Part shown: one piece after another, positions 19,670 through 27,849 of the stretch
Layout of the letters: every line of letters starts with the position of its first letter
Numbering within the stretch: the first letter of the stretch is position 1
From: Novimethylophilus kurashikiensis
Lineage (GTDB): Bacteria; Pseudomonadota; Gammaproteobacteria; Burkholderiales; Methylophilaceae
NCBI RefSeq assembly: GCF_003112435.1
Contig: NZ_BDOQ01000003.1
Coordinates: 248,001 to 312,000 of the forward strand
Direction: 5' to 3'
Length of the DNA stretch: 64,000 nucleotides
Notes under the pieces: generated by a model
The model's input: only the letters and a program-made list of their open reading frames with translations
Told to the model about the DNA's origin: nothing
Databases searched by the model: none
Made by a program: the position numbers and the translations under genes

Positions 19670-20305
19670 TCAGATCCAGTAAGTGGTTTTTGTCATGACT
19701 TTTGAAGAGAGTTTCATCGCCAGCCGCACCGGCAGCGGCAGTTGTGCCCCGCCATGCTGGATAGCCGTGGCAGCGTGCTTGGCCTCGTCGACCTTCATCT
19801 GCTCGAGCACCGCACGGCTCTTGGCATCCTGCCCCGGCAAGCGCGACAGGTGATTTTCGATGTGTTTGCCGACCTGCATTTCGGTCTCGGCGAGAAAACC
19901 CAGGTTCCATTTATCGCCCAAGGCACCGGCCAGCGCGCCCAAGGCAAACGAACCGGCGTACCACACCGGATTAAGGAGGCTCTTGTGGCTGCCGAGCTCT
20001 TCAATGCGCTTTTCGCACCAGGCCAAATGTTCGGTTTCTTCCTGCGAGGCCTGGCGCAGCGCCGCCTCGGTCTGGATGTTGCGCGAGGTCAGCGCCTGTC
20101 CGTTGTAGAGCGCCTGAGCACAGACTTCGCCACTATGGTTGATGCGCATGAGGGCAGCGGCCTGTTTTTTCTCGGCGTCGGTCAGGGCTGGCTCTGCCAA
20201 GTCATGGTCGGGATGGGGCCGCACCGTATGCGCCGTGGAAAAGACCGTGCGCAGCCCTTTGTCGAATTCGGCGATGAACGTATCCAGCGTGAGTTTTTGC
20301 AGCAT
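19670..20305 (-). CDS. coq7: Ubiquinone 5-/6-hydroxylase, Coq7 type
   Basis: Di-iron monooxygenase that carries out a ring hydroxylation in ubiquinone synthesis. The 211-residue protein has the paired ExxH ligands of the family in [30 protein letters not shown] and [13 protein letters not shown]. Its presence shows the host makes ubiquinone aerobically. It follows the GlcF-like gene by 2 bp. Confidence 0.93.
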   Translation of the reverse strand: MLQKLTLDTFIAEFDKGLRTVFSTAHTVRPHPDHDLAEPALTDAEKKQAAALMRINHSGEVCAQALYNGQALTSRNIQTEAALRQASQEETEHLAWCEKRIEELGSHKSLLNPVWYAGSFALGALAGALGDKWNLGFLAETEMQVGKHIENHLSRLPGQDAKSRAVLEQMKVDEAKHAATAIQHGGAQLPLPVRLAMKLSSKVMTKTTYWI

Positions 20306-20307
20306 GG

Positions 20308-21459
20308 CTAAATCTCTCCCGTAAATCCCATTTGACGAGCCAATAGCACTACCGGATGCATGATCTGTACAGCCTCTCCTGCCCGATTAAATCCAGAAGC
20401 CAGATGCATGGCACAACCGATATTTGCCGTGACCAAATAATCAGACTCGATTGTCTGATATGCGATAATTTTATCATCGCGCAGCCGATTCGCCATCTCT
20501 GGCTGGGTCAACACATAACTCCCGGCACCGCCGCAACATTGCGCATTCCCAGGCAAGGCCACCACTTCCAATGAAGGGATGCGCTTAAGCACGACTTGCT
20601 GGCTGCCCTTGGCGTCGAGGGCGTTGCGCAAGGTGCAAGGTTCCTGCACCACCACCTTGGCAGGCAAGGGCTGCACCTTAGCTCGATCCCAGCCTTGCGC
20701 TTGCGATAGAAACACGTTGATATCCTGCGCCCGCTTCGGCAAGTATTCTGCCAACCTTGCCCCACAGCCGCTCGCAACGCTCAAAATCGGCAAGTCGCCG
20801 TATCGGGAAAAAGCGGCTTGGTTGTTGGCCTCCAGAGCTTCCGCCCCAGTGCGGTCCCCAGCTTGCCGGTGAAGACCACCGCAGCATCCTTGCGACGAAG
20901 GGACATGGACGGTGTAACCCAAGCGATTCAGCACATAAATGGCGGAGGCCAGCGTCTCCGCATCGATCGCATTGGTGACGCAGCCCAGGAAAAGCGCCAC
21001 CTCGCCTTGTGCTGACTCAGCCGGATAACTGTCCTGCCATCGATACTGTTGGCTCACCTGCGGCCCATGTTTGAGCCCGAACTTATGGGCGAGGCGCAGC
21101 AAACCGCCGCCGAAGCGCATGAGGCGTGGCCGCTCGAACAGCCAAGTTGCCAGACGCAGCATGCGCGGCATCGGTTGGGTTCCCCGGATCATTGCGCGCG
21201 CCTCATCGGCCACCTTGCCGTAATTGACCTGGTTGGGGCAAACGCTTTCACAAGCCCGACAGGTGAGGCACAAATCCATGTGCTCGGCGTAGCGTTCGTT
21301 GGCCGGCAATACGCCTTGAGCCACGGCCTGCGTCATGAGGATGCGGCCACGCGGGGAGTCGGCTTCCGACTGTGTTTTGCGGTAGGTGGGGCAGTGCGGC
21401 AGACACAAACCGCAAGCAACGCACCTTCCGGTTTCAGCAATGAGCGCGGTTTTATCCAT
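20308..21459 (-). CDS. (Fe-S)-binding oxidoreductase subunit, glycolate oxidase GlcF-like
   Basis: A 383-residue protein with two N-terminal 4Fe-4S motifs ([16 protein letters not shown] and [12 protein letters not shown]) and two CCG domains ([11 protein letters not shown] and [10 protein letters not shown]). This is the layout of GlcF, the iron-sulfur subunit of glycolate oxidase; lactate or glycerol-3-phosphate dehydrogenase subunits share it. glcD and glcE are not adjacent on this strand within the window, so the partner flavoprotein is not seen. Confidence 0.8.
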   Translation of the reverse strand: MDKTALIAETGRCVACGLCLPHCPTYRKTQSEADSPRGRILMTQAVAQGVLPANERYAEHMDLCLTCRACESVCPNQVNYGKVADEARAMIRGTQPMPRMLRLATWLFERPRLMRFGGGLLRLAHKFGLKHGPQVSQQYRWQDSYPAESAQGEVALFLGCVTNAIDAETLASAIYVLNRLGYTVHVPSSQGCCGGLHRQAGDRTGAEALEANNQAAFSRYGDLPILSVASGCGARLAEYLPKRAQDINVFLSQAQGWDRAKVQPLPAKVVVQEPCTLRNALDAKGSQQVVLKRIPSLEVVALPGNAQCCGGAGSYVLTQPEMANRLRDDKIIAYQTIESDYLVTANIGCAMHLASGFNRAGEAVQIMHPVVLLARQMGFTGEI

Positions 21460-21471
21460 GTTTCTTAAAAC

Positions 21472-21505
21472 AAAAAACCGCCATGCTACGAAGGCAGCAT
21501 GGCGG
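21472..21505 (-). terminator. Intrinsic terminator of ctpA region
   Basis: A 10-bp perfect stem (21478-21487 with 21496-21505) is followed on the minus strand by TTTTTTG. It lies 15 bp beyond the ctpA stop codon and between ctpA and the next gene, separating the two transcription units. Confidence 0.9.
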
Positions 21506-21519
21506 CGCGGGTCAGGAAA

Positions 21520-22929
21520 TTATTGCTTCTTTTGCAGGATTTGCAGGCCCTTGAGCAAGTTCATGGCCTGGGTGAACTGGAAGTCGTTCTTGGAGCCCGG
21601 CTCGATCGGCGCTTGATGATCGGCCTTGCTGTCCTTGTCCGACTTGTCCTTGCTGTCGTCCTTTTCAGGCGCAGCCGGCTTGATCGCATCGGCCGGTGTC
21701 GTATCGGCATCCTTGGGGTTCGCCAGGTGACGGGTCAGGTCTGCTTCGCGAATATTAAATCCGCTGTCGGAGGCGTCTTCGACCACGATATCCGGCACGA
21801 TGCCCTTGGCCTGGATAGAACGGCCGTTCGGAGTGAAGTAACGGGCAGTCGTGAGCTTGATCGCGGTGCCGTTATTCATCGGCAGGATGGTCTGAACCGA
21901 ACCCTTGCCGAACGTTTGCGTACCGAGAATGATGGCGCGCTTGTGGTCTTGCAAAGCGCCCGACACGATTTCGGAAGCCGAGGCCGAGCCGCCGTTCACC
22001 AGCACCACCATAGGCACGGATTTCATGTCGGCTGCTTCACCCTTGAGGTAATCCTCACGTGCACCGCCCTTGGCGTAGTTTTCAGGCGTTGCAGTCAAGC
22101 GCATCTTAGCATCCGCAGTACGGCCTTCGGTGTACACCACAAGGTCGTTCTTGGGCAGGAACGCTGCGGAAACCCCCACGGCTGCATTCAACAAACCACC
22201 TGGGTTATTGCGCAGATCGAGTACGAAGCCCTTGAAAGGACCGCCGCTTTGGTCATGCAGGGACTTAATAGCTTTCGCCAGATCTTCGCCGGTGTGTTCC
22301 TGGAACTGGGTGATGCGCACATAGGCATAGCCCGGCTCAGGCATCTTGGCCTTTACGCTTTGCACCTTCACCACGGCACGGGTCAACGGAATCACCAACG
22401 GCTTGCTTTCACCCTTGCGCAGGATGGTCAGCACGATTTGCGTATCGGGTTTGCCGCGCATGCGCTTGACGGCATCGTTCAAGGTCATGCCTTTGACCGG
22501 CGTCTCGTCGAGCTTGATGATCAGGTCATTGGGCTTGATGCCGGCCTTGTAGGCTGGCGTGTCTTCGATGGGAGAAACAACCTTGACGAAACCGTCTTCC
22601 ATGCCGACCTCGATGCCCAGGCCGCCGAATTCGCCTTGGGTGCCGGCCTGGAGTTCCTTGAATGCATCTGCATCAAGATAGGCTGAGTGCGGATCGAGGC
22701 CCGACAACATGCCGTTGATGGCTTCGGAGATGAGCTTTTTGTCTTCGACCGGCTCGACGTAATCGCTCTTGATCTTGCCGAACACTTCGGCAAATGCGCG
22801 CAAATCGTCCAACGGCAGTTGGGTCTTGTTGTTATCCTTGTCGGCGATCGCTGGGATATTGAGGCTGAGCAGCACGCCCAGCAAAGCACCAATCCCGATC
22901 CATCCGAACTTTTCAAATCTCGCACGCAT
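21520..22929 (-). CDS. ctpA: C-terminal processing serine protease (S41 family)
   Basis: Periplasmic tail-specific protease of 469 residues. An N-terminal membrane anchor/signal (WIGIGALLGVLLSLNIPAIA) is followed by a PDZ domain (about residues 80-170) and the S41 catalytic core with the nucleophile in VNGGSASASEIVSGAL and the lysine in GTQTFGKGSVQTILP. A ~65-residue charged, Lys/Asp-rich C-terminal extension follows the protease core. Substrates are likely cell-wall hydrolases or lipoproteins, by family. Confidence 0.92.
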   Translation of the reverse strand: MRARFEKFGWIGIGALLGVLLSLNIPAIADKDNNKTQLPLDDLRAFAEVFGKIKSDYVEPVEDKKLISEAINGMLSGLDPHSAYLDADAFKELQAGTQGEFGGLGIEVGMEDGFVKVVSPIEDTPAYKAGIKPNDLIIKLDETPVKGMTLNDAVKRMRGKPDTQIVLTILRKGESKPLVIPLTRAVVKVQSVKAKMPEPGYAYVRITQFQEHTGEDLAKAIKSLHDQSGGPFKGFVLDLRNNPGGLLNAAVGVSAAFLPKNDLVVYTEGRTADAKMRLTATPENYAKGGAREDYLKGEAADMKSVPMVVLVNGGSASASEIVSGALQDHKRAIILGTQTFGKGSVQTILPMNNGTAIKLTTARYFTPNGRSIQAKGIVPDIVVEDASDSGFNIREADLTRHLANPKDADTTPADAIKPAAPEKDDSKDKSDKDSKADHQAPIEPGSKNDFQFTQAMNLLKGLQILQKKQ

Positions 22930-23096
22930 GTTGTGTTCCTGTTAAATGACCGCTCGTTGGACAGTGAAAATCACAAAGCGTTTATTCTCCGCGATTTGCC
23001 GGCATTGTGCAAAAGATGATCTAGGAAAATCCGGGAGAGTTGCCGGAAAATGCGGTTCGGGGCAGCCGGAATGGCTGCCCGAAAAGTGACGGCTGC

Positions 23097-23837
23097 TTAA
23101 AACTCGTATTCCACTTGCATACGGAAAGTGTTGTTCGGCGCAGCATCGCTCACCCCGACCAACCAGGCAGCGTTATATCGGATAGCCTGATGCTGCCCCA
23201 CGCCAACCTTGCCGAACACTGCCGGGCCCATACGATGGTTTTGCTGGTCGCTGTCTTCCCAGCGATTCCATTTCCCCATCTCACCCATGCCTTGCAGGCC
23301 GAATTCCAGTTCCTGCTGCCAGCGGTACTTGACCTGCCACTGATAGCCGATTTCGGTCACGTGCTTTTCGTCTTCATCGGATGGCCCGAATTGACGTTCG
23401 AACAACACGTTGCCGTTCAATTGCAGCTTGCCGAATTCCGTCTGGAACAATGGGCCGAACTTGAATTCGTAGGGTGTATGGCGCTTGTTGCTCAGTGGCG
23501 CCTCAATCTCCGTAATCAAGCCGATATCCACCGGATATTTGCCAGCATCGGTCAACTGGAACTTGTTTTCCCACTCGGCCAGCGTCACGCCTTCGCTACC
23601 AGCGGTTTCGCGCTTCAAGTACAACTCGGTGAACCAGTAATCCGTCGCGCCGTAACCGAAGCCGATGCTGGCGGCATGCTCGCGAACCTTATCCGCATCC
23701 TTGGCAGTGCCGAACTTGAAATCGATTTCTTTTTCGCCGGACTCTACCAGCGGCGTGTAGACATAATCGGCAGGACTCGCCATGACCAACCCAGCGTGCA
23801 GCAAACCGGCAACCAACAACCCCTTACGAACTTGCAT
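23097..23837 (-). CDS. Secreted, probable outer-membrane beta-barrel protein
   Basis: A 246-residue protein with an N-terminal signal peptide (LLVAGLLHAGLVMASPADY) and a sequence of alternating polar/aromatic strands ending in the C-terminal phenylalanine typical of outer-membrane barrels (VEYEF). No family was recognised. It is the last gene of the FTR1-cupredoxin group (32 bp after FTR1), which suggests an envelope role in iron uptake, but this is inference. Confidence 0.7.
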   Translation of the reverse strand: MQVRKGLLVAGLLHAGLVMASPADYVYTPLVESGEKEIDFKFGTAKDADKVREHAASIGFGYGATDYWFTELYLKRETAGSEGVTLAEWENKFQLTDAGKYPVDIGLITEIEAPLSNKRHTPYEFKFGPLFQTEFGKLQLNGNVLFERQFGPSDEDEKHVTEIGYQWQVKYRWQQELEFGLQGMGEMGKWNRWEDSDQQNHRMGPAVFGKVGVGQHQAIRYNAAWLVGVSDAAPNNTFRMQVEYEF

Positions 23838-23869
23838 TTAAAACGGCCCCTACTAATTGTGAAGAAATC

Positions 23870-24691
23870 TTATTTGTGCGAAGAAAACTGCTGGCGCTTC
23901 ACCCACTGCATGCCGGCCACGATGATGGCCAATGCAGCGATGTAGAACACCAGTTGCATTCCGGCAGGCTGGGCGTCGTACCCAATCAAGCTATGCAGCA
24001 CCATGCCGGTCACCGATTGCTCCGGCAGAATCGCGGAAGTGTTCCAAAGCGGCGTCGCCAGGCTAGGCAGAATGTCTGCCTGGATGAGATAGCGCGCCAC
24101 TTGCGAAGCCATGCCGGCAGCCAGCAGCAACACCAGCACGCTCGTAGCGACAAAGAACCAGCGCATGGGTATGCGCAGCAACCCGGCATAAATGGCATAC
24201 CCGACCAGCGCACCGGCCAGTACCCCTATCGCACCACCCGCCATCATGGCGTGCATGCTGCTGCCGCCGGATGCCGCGATGCCGTAAAGGAACAGTACGG
24301 TCTCCGACCCCTCCCTCAGCACCGCCAAGCCCACGACAACCAACAGAATCGAACATTCGCTGCGTCCCTCGCGAATTTCCTTGCCGACGTTGCGCGCGTT
24401 GGCCGCCAGTTCTGCACCATGCGACGACATCCAGATGTTGTGCCATGCCAGCATGACCACGGCCACGCTCAGCACCATAGCGTTGAACAACTCCTGGCCG
24501 ATGCCGCTGGCGAATTCTGCGATCACATCTGTCGAAGCCGCGACAATGCCCGAGCCGATCAGCCCGGCCATTAACCCGGCGGCCAACCAGCGCTTGCGCC
24601 CGGGTACATCGCGCGTCGCTGCAGCCACAATGCCGATGATGATGGCTGCTTCGAGCACTTCACGAAAAACGATGACGGCAGTTCCGAACAT
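23870..24691 (-). CDS. FTR1-family high-affinity iron permease
   Basis: A 273-residue, seven-helix inner-membrane permease. Both iron-binding REXXE motifs are visible: REVLE at the N-terminal end of helix 1 and REGSE near residue 130. FTR1/EfeU proteins import ferric iron, usually with a cupredoxin/oxidase partner; here a cupredoxin gene directly precedes it. Expression is probably iron-controlled through the Fur box at 25063. Confidence 0.92.
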   Translation of the reverse strand: MFGTAVIVFREVLEAAIIIGIVAAATRDVPGRKRWLAAGLMAGLIGSGIVAASTDVIAEFASGIGQELFNAMVLSVAVVMLAWHNIWMSSHGAELAANARNVGKEIREGRSECSILLVVVGLAVLREGSETVLFLYGIAASGGSSMHAMMAGGAIGVLAGALVGYAIYAGLLRIPMRWFFVATSVLVLLLAAGMASQVARYLIQADILPSLATPLWNTSAILPEQSVTGMVLHSLIGYDAQPAGMQLVFYIAALAIIVAGMQWVKRQQFSSHK

Positions 24692-24716
24692 GCTGTTCTC
24701 CAGTCTTGCTTCTGTA

Positions 24717-25034
24717 TTACTTGGCTACGATGACGCCTTGCGCCGTGGCTTGGTTAAAGTCGCCGAAGAAGGGATAGCGCCCAGGCTCCAACGGACCGAT
24801 GTACACGGTGGTGCTGCTCTTGCCTGCGACCAGTTTTTCACGGTTCAACGGATAGCTTTCGAACTCTTCAGGCGTAGGGTCCTGGTTCTCGACCAGCAGC
24901 TTGATTTTCTTGCCTGCCGGCACCGCGAGCTCGGCCGGCTGGAATTTGTGATCCTTGATGACGATGGTGAAATCCGCGTCTGCGGCCATGCCTGTGATCG
25001 GCAGCAGCAAAACCAGCATCAATATCTTTTTCAT
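24717..25034 (-). CDS. Periplasmic cupredoxin-domain protein (EfeO N-domain-like)
   Basis: A ~105-residue exported cupredoxin (signal peptide MKKILMLVLLLPITGMAA). The mature part has the beta-sandwich pattern (FTIVIKDHKFQPAELAVPAG, YPFFGDFNQ) of cupredoxin_1 domains partnered with FTR1 permeases, where it may bind copper or iron. I chose the ATG at 25034, which starts a clean signal peptide; a start six codons upstream is possible. First gene of the iron operon. Confidence 0.85.
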   Translation of the reverse strand: MKKILMLVLLLPITGMAADADFTIVIKDHKFQPAELAVPAGKKIKLLVENQDPTPEEFESYPLNREKLVAGKSSTTVYIGPLEPGRYPFFGDFNQATAQGVIVAK

Positions 25035-25062
25035 CGAAACATTTTCTTTCATGGAAATTTAG

Positions 25063-25081
25063 GCTAATGATAACCGTTCTC
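25063..25081 (-). promoter_or_regulatory. Fur box
   Basis: GCTAATGATAACCGTTCTC matches the 19-bp Fur consensus at 15 of 19 positions by direct comparison. It lies about 30 bp upstream of the cupredoxin start, where a promoter would be, so the cupredoxin-FTR1-barrel operon is probably repressed by Fe-Fur. Confidence 0.8.
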
Positions 25082-25240
25082 ATTTGTGATGGCAACTATA
25101 ATCCATTCACTGCTTATTGATATTGTTTTATGAAATGACCATCAATGCGGTATGAAGATTGAAGGAGGAAAAGCTCCTCCGTTGAACGCGCAACGTGGCT
25201 AGTTCGCCGACTGGTTCGAGGAAAATTTGCAGTCAATACC

Positions 25241-25267
25241 AGTGGAGCCTGGCTGGCAGGCTCCACT
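25241..25267. other. Strong hairpin downstream of narL
   Basis: An 11-bp perfect inverted repeat (25241-25251 with 25257-25267) directly follows the narL-like gene. No T run follows on either strand, so it may stabilise the 3' end or act with Rho. A second smaller hairpin (GGAGGA/TCCTCC) lies near 25163-25180. Nothing else is seen in 25082-25288. Confidence 0.55.
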
Positions 25268-25288
25268 ATCAGAATCCATCATGACTAA

Positions 25289-25942
25289 CTAATGTTGCGG
25301 CTTGTTCTGATGCTTCCACACGGCCGCTTCGAGCCGGCTCGTCAGGTTCAACTTGCGCAGCAAATTCTTGATATGGACTTTCACCGTGGTATCGCTGATA
25401 CCCAGATATCGCGCAATCGTCTTGTTGTTCATGCCGTTAGCAAGGCAATCCAGGATTTCCTGCTCGCGTTCGGTCAGCGCCACATCGCTGTTGGCCTTTT
25501 TGAGGGTCGGATCCAACAGGGCGTTCTTGAGGATTTCCGTCAAACTATCCTGCAGGACCGTGATACCTGAGGCTGCCTTTTTCAGATTCGCACACAAATC
25601 CTCGGGCTCCATATCCTTGAGCAGATATCCATCGGCGCCCGCACGCAACGCTTCGAGCAAATCGTCCTCGGCATCGGATACCGTCAAAACGATGTACCGC
25701 GCCTTGAGCGGAGATTCCTTAAAGCGCCTCAAGGTTTCCAAGCCGTTCATACCCTTCATGTTGAGGTCGATCAGCACCATGTCCGGCAGCACCTCTTGCG
25801 CCAAATCCAGCCCTTCCTGCCCGGAAGAGGCTTCACCGACCACCTCGAAATCCGCCTGGTCGGAAATGATCTGCCGCACCCCTTTCCGAAACAGCGCGTG
25901 GTCGTCGATCAGTAATACCTTGATTGAGTCACTCATATCCAT
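25289..25942 (-). CDS. NarL/FixJ-type response regulator
   Basis: A 217-residue regulator with a receiver domain (LLIDDHALFRKGVR acidic pocket; phospho-acceptor Asp in VLIDLNMKGMNG; Lys in YLLKDM) and a LuxR-type helix-turn-helix near residues 150-210 (LTEREQEILDCLANGMNNK, GISDTTVKVHIKNLLRKL). The recognition-helix pattern TVKVH.K closely follows NarL, which reads TACYYMT heptamers. It is 9 bp downstream of a NarX-like kinase. Its targets may include the 7-2-7 palindromes of the amine island (inference). Confidence 0.9.
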   Translation of the reverse strand: MDMSDSIKVLLIDDHALFRKGVRQIISDQADFEVVGEASSGQEGLDLAQEVLPDMVLIDLNMKGMNGLETLRRFKESPLKARYIVLTVSDAEDDLLEALRAGADGYLLKDMEPEDLCANLKKAASGITVLQDSLTEILKNALLDPTLKKANSDVALTEREQEILDCLANGMNNKTIARYLGISDTTVKVHIKNLLRKLNLTSRLEAAVWKHQNKPQH

Positions 25943-25951
25943 CTCCTTCTC

Positions 25952-27754
25952 CTATTGAGCGAGTTTTGGCGTAAACACCAGCCTGACTCGCGTCCCCCCC
26001 TTGCGGCGGGCCATCACCTGGATTTCGCCCCCCAGACTAAAGGCCCGCTCCTTCATGATGGCTTGGCCGTAATGATGCGGCTCATCGCCCTGCGTCGCCA
26101 TGTAGCCGACACCGTCATCGTCGATGGTCACCATCACCGTACCGTTCGACTGAAACACGAGCGCGATCACCACGTTGCTGGCCCCCGCATGGCGTACGAT
26201 ATTGGACAGCGCCTCCCGCACGACATGCAAGATATGGAACTCCTCGTTCACGGTGAGGCGGCAATTGACCAGCCGGTTATCCAGGGTAATCGCCAGGCTG
26301 GAACGCTGGGTGAACTCGTCGATGGCGGTCTGGATTGCCGTACCCAAGCCTCGCACGTCCATATGCACCCGGAACGTGGTCAGCAACTCCCTGAGCTCCT
26401 TATAGGCGCCGTCCAGGCCTTGGCGCAACTCATCCAGGATGCCTTGTATTTCGCTTCCGGCTTCTTGCACTACCGCACTCGATTGCAGGCGAGAAAGCTG
26501 GATTTTCATGAAAGACAACGACTGCGCGAGCGAATCGTGCAACTCGCGCGCAATGGCCGCACGCTCCTCGAGAAGCGCAACCCGACGCCCCTCCTGTTCG
26601 CGGCTTTGAATGCCCATGATCATGGCCAGCAACTGCGCTGTGACCTCTACGAGATTTCTTTCCGCATCCTCGAATTCACGCCCCTCGTCCGCCTCGATCT
26701 TTAGAATTGCCAGTTCATCATATGCACCGGAGAACGCAACTGCTAGGCAGCGCATACTGACGCCGCTATCAGTAGTCATCACCATTTCGATCGGTACAGA
26801 GCCCTCCGCATCCTCGACCAACTCCCGCTGCATCATGGATGGCAAATATTGTGAAAACAGCACGCGCTGGCCCGAATCGGAATCGTATGCCGGGAAAATC
26901 AACGCCACATTATTCACATCCAGCGTTCTTTCCAACGAATACAAAATCTTCCGCAGCGTCATCTCGCTCAGGGTGCTGGTATTGATGAGCTCCACGAATT
27001 TAATAAGAAAATCCTGCGACCGGATCAATCGCCGGATACGTTCCCCGCTCGACTGATTGACCCATTGCGTTTCGGCCTTGAAACCCTCGAGCCGGGATGC
27101 AATTTCATAGAACATGCGCTCCAGCCGCACGAACTCATCGGTACTGGCACCCTGTACATCTTTCGCAAATTCCGGCGGCACAAGCGATAACAAATGGTCC
27201 AGCCGATCGAGCAAGACGCGCCGGGCGCCCAGGGCAATCGCTGCAATACAGCTCATGACCAGCAACAGCCCGACCAATTGCAGCAATGCGATGACGGACT
27301 GCCTCATCTCCATGTCATGCTCAATCGCATCGCCCAGGCTGTCGTAAGCCGTTTCCACCTTGCGCGCCGCGCTCAATTTATCTGCGAGAGATGACCGCGT
27401 CATGGCTATCGAGAAGTCGTTACGAGCAGACTGAATCTCCTTCAACCTCTGGCCGAAAGAGGCATCGGATAGCCTGCCCAGCCACGTCAATGCCGGGTCG
27501 GAATCATCCAGATTTCTGCGTGACAATCGCCCCAGCAGTTCCTCGGTTTGCACCGACGACTGTGCCTCCGTCATATCTAGATGATATTTCCAAAAAAGCT
27601 GCTGTTCTCTTATTTTTTGGATTTCTTCTTGCGCAGTTGGAATATAATCGACGAGAAACAGCGACCCGGCTTGCATTAGTACGATCGTAATTACCAAACA
27701 AAGCAGCAGCGTCAGCAAGCGGGTATAAAGCGTGTGACGGAACAAGCTTCTCAT
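25952..27754 (-). CDS. NarX-like sensor histidine kinase
   Basis: Membrane sensor of about 600 residues: a first membrane helix (LLTLLLCLVITIVLMQAGSL), a ~115-residue periplasmic helical domain, a second helix (LLQLVGLLLVMSCIAAIALG), a HAMP-like stretch, a GAF-like region and a HisKA_3 kinase core with the phospho-histidine in AIARELHDSLAQSLSF and an ATPase domain (ALSNIVRHAGA, DDDGVG). The NarX P-box for nitrate was not clearly seen in the periplasmic part. The ATG at 27754 is used; a TTG at 27787 is an alternative and neither has a clear Shine-Dalgarno. Confidence 0.88.
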   Translation of the reverse strand: MRSLFRHTLYTRLLTLLLCLVITIVLMQAGSLFLVDYIPTAQEEIQKIREQQLFWKYHLDMTEAQSSVQTEELLGRLSRRNLDDSDPALTWLGRLSDASFGQRLKEIQSARNDFSIAMTRSSLADKLSAARKVETAYDSLGDAIEHDMEMRQSVIALLQLVGLLLVMSCIAAIALGARRVLLDRLDHLLSLVPPEFAKDVQGASTDEFVRLERMFYEIASRLEGFKAETQWVNQSSGERIRRLIRSQDFLIKFVELINTSTLSEMTLRKILYSLERTLDVNNVALIFPAYDSDSGQRVLFSQYLPSMMQRELVEDAEGSVPIEMVMTTDSGVSMRCLAVAFSGAYDELAILKIEADEGREFEDAERNLVEVTAQLLAMIMGIQSREQEGRRVALLEERAAIARELHDSLAQSLSFMKIQLSRLQSSAVVQEAGSEIQGILDELRQGLDGAYKELRELLTTFRVHMDVRGLGTAIQTAIDEFTQRSSLAITLDNRLVNCRLTVNEEFHILHVVREALSNIVRHAGASNVVIALVFQSNGTVMVTIDDDGVGYMATQGDEPHHYGQAIMKERAFSLGGEIQVMARRKGGTRVRLVFTPKLAQ

Positions 27755-27826
27755 GCCGGAGAAAAAAGAAAGATCAAGAAATTTCAAGGTGAAGATAACC
27801 GTCCAGACATATTGAAAAAACGCATC

Positions 27827-27839
27827 AAGGGTAACCCTT
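27827..27839. promoter_or_regulatory. Perfect palindrome in the sensor-kinase/PAS divergent region
   Basis: AAGGGTAACCCTT is a perfect 6-1-6 inverted repeat located 11-23 bp before the ATG of the PAS protein and about 75 bp upstream of the kinase start. It could be an operator for either gene or part of the ribosome-binding region. No consensus was recognised. Confidence 0.4.
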
Positions 27840-27849
27840 AAACCATAAA

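Noticed and set aside
25241-25267. Hairpin after the narL-like gene as a full intrinsic terminator
   Set aside because: The stem is strong but there is no U tract on either strand, so it is listed only as a hairpin.
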